This document shows positions 5,464 through 5,803 of a stretch of 5,803 nucleotides of DNA, in pieces (position 1 is the stretch's first letter; each line of letters begins with the position of its first letter). Both the position numbers and the translations under genes were made by a program. The DNA comes from Acidilobaceae archaeon (lineage in GTDB: Archaea; Thermoproteota; Thermoprotei_A; Sulfolobales; Acidilobaceae), in assembly GCA_027057815.1 (NCBI GenBank), contig JALURD010000063.1:1-5803 (forward strand), written 5' to 3'. The notes beneath the pieces are model-generated. The model saw nothing but the letters and a program-made list of their open reading frames with translations. It ran no database searches and was not told the origin of the DNA.

Positions 5464-5803
5464 TTAGCTTGAGGCCTGCTGGGAGATTATTGACCGTACT
5501 ATCTCGTAGAGCTGGGGATCGTCCCTCTGCATCCTCTCAAGGCTCCAAGGCTTCCAGCCCCCGCGGGCGACGTGGCGTAGAACGCTCCTAATCCAGCTCT
5601 TGTATATCTTCCCACAGTTGCCGTGATTCCTGCAGCTTGCCTCTATGAAAGAGTCTATCACGGCCTCAGCGTCCTCGGGTTGCATACCCCTGACGTTGAG
5701 GAGATACCTACTGATAACGTAGAGGATGAGCCTGCTCCTCCCATCCGGGACACCCTGCTCTATAATCCTCTCTATCCACGCATACCTATTAACTCCATAG
5801 CGT
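5464..5803 (-). CDS. priX: PriX-like DNA primase accessory subunit (partial, N-terminus outside window)
   Basis: The frame is open from the window edge to a TAA at 5464 and shows 112 C-terminal residues; an internal ATG at 5685 is not the start, since the frame and the similarity continue upstream. Visible features are RYAWIERII near 6-14, PDGRSRLILYVISRYLLNVRGM at 19-40, an acidic helix PEDAEAVIDSFIEASC (42-57), GNCGKIYKSWIRSVLRHV (61-78), and PWSLERMQRDDPQLYEIV (85-102). The order D-G-R-x-R-hydrophobic, then Y-L-x-N-V-(K/R)-G, then an E-rich helix and a closing P-x-S-L-x-x-(L/M)...P-x-L-Y-E is what I recall for crenarchaeal PriX and the C-terminal part of archaeal primase-polymerases. PriX joins PriS and PriL in the replicative primase, where it helps primer initiation. 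Only two cysteines are seen, so no iron-sulfur cluster site is expected. The assignment rests on remembered family patterns. Confidence 0.6.
   Translation of the reverse strand, partial: RYGVNRYAWIERIIEQGVPDGRSRLILYVISRYLLNVRGMQPEDAEAVIDSFIEASCRNHGNCGKIYKSWIRSVLRHVARGGWKPWSLERMQRDDPQLYEIVRSIISQQASS

Noticed and set aside
1..5803. CRISPR array, transposon or attachment-site cassette
   Set aside because: No regularly spaced direct repeats, transposase-like frames, long terminal inverted repeats or tRNA-end duplications were seen on reading both strands.

Overview
The window looks like chromosomal DNA of a GC-rich hyperthermophilic crenarchaeon, probably of the Desulfurococcales type (genus not determined). 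The signs are heavy use of AGG arginine and ATA isoleucine codons, frequent GTG/TTG starts behind GGAGG/GGTG ribosome-binding sites, AT-rich TATA-like boxes upstream of genes, tight gene packing, and a partial protein that resembles the crenarchaeal primase accessory subunit PriX.

Layout, left to right. Positions 1-1310 (minus strand) hold an ABC export unit: an ATPase gene followed by an overlapping ABC-2-type permease gene that leaves the window. Positions 1444 to about 2104 (minus) hold a metallo-beta-lactamase-fold hydrolase of the glyoxalase II type. Its obvious GTG start cuts into the first beta-strand of the fold. Positions 2110-2244 are a GC-rich intergenic stretch with overlapping inverted repeats. 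Positions 2245-3332 (minus) are a two-gene operon: a small protein I do not recognise, then a PD-(D/E)XK (RecB-like) nuclease with a C-terminal helix-turn-helix-like part, joined by a 4-base overlap. Positions 3465-4901 (minus) encode a large unrecognised protein with a hydrophobic segment at each end, probably anchored outside the membrane, in a gene of lower GC than its neighbours. Positions 4902-5028 are a divergent intergenic region with a clear TATA box and ribosome-binding site for the only plus-strand gene, a small SCP2-like lipid-binding protein (5029-5424). Positions 5464-5803 (minus) carry the C-terminal part of the PriX-like protein, cut by the window end.

No tRNA, rRNA, CRISPR array, transposase or direct-repeat cassette was seen. 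Most of the window is ordinary housekeeping and envelope content. The points worth a second look are start-codon decisions (a probable CTG start, and a metallohydrolase whose N-terminus has no standard start), the unknown-protein/nuclease pair, the orphan surface protein and the structured intergenic stretch at 2161-2244.
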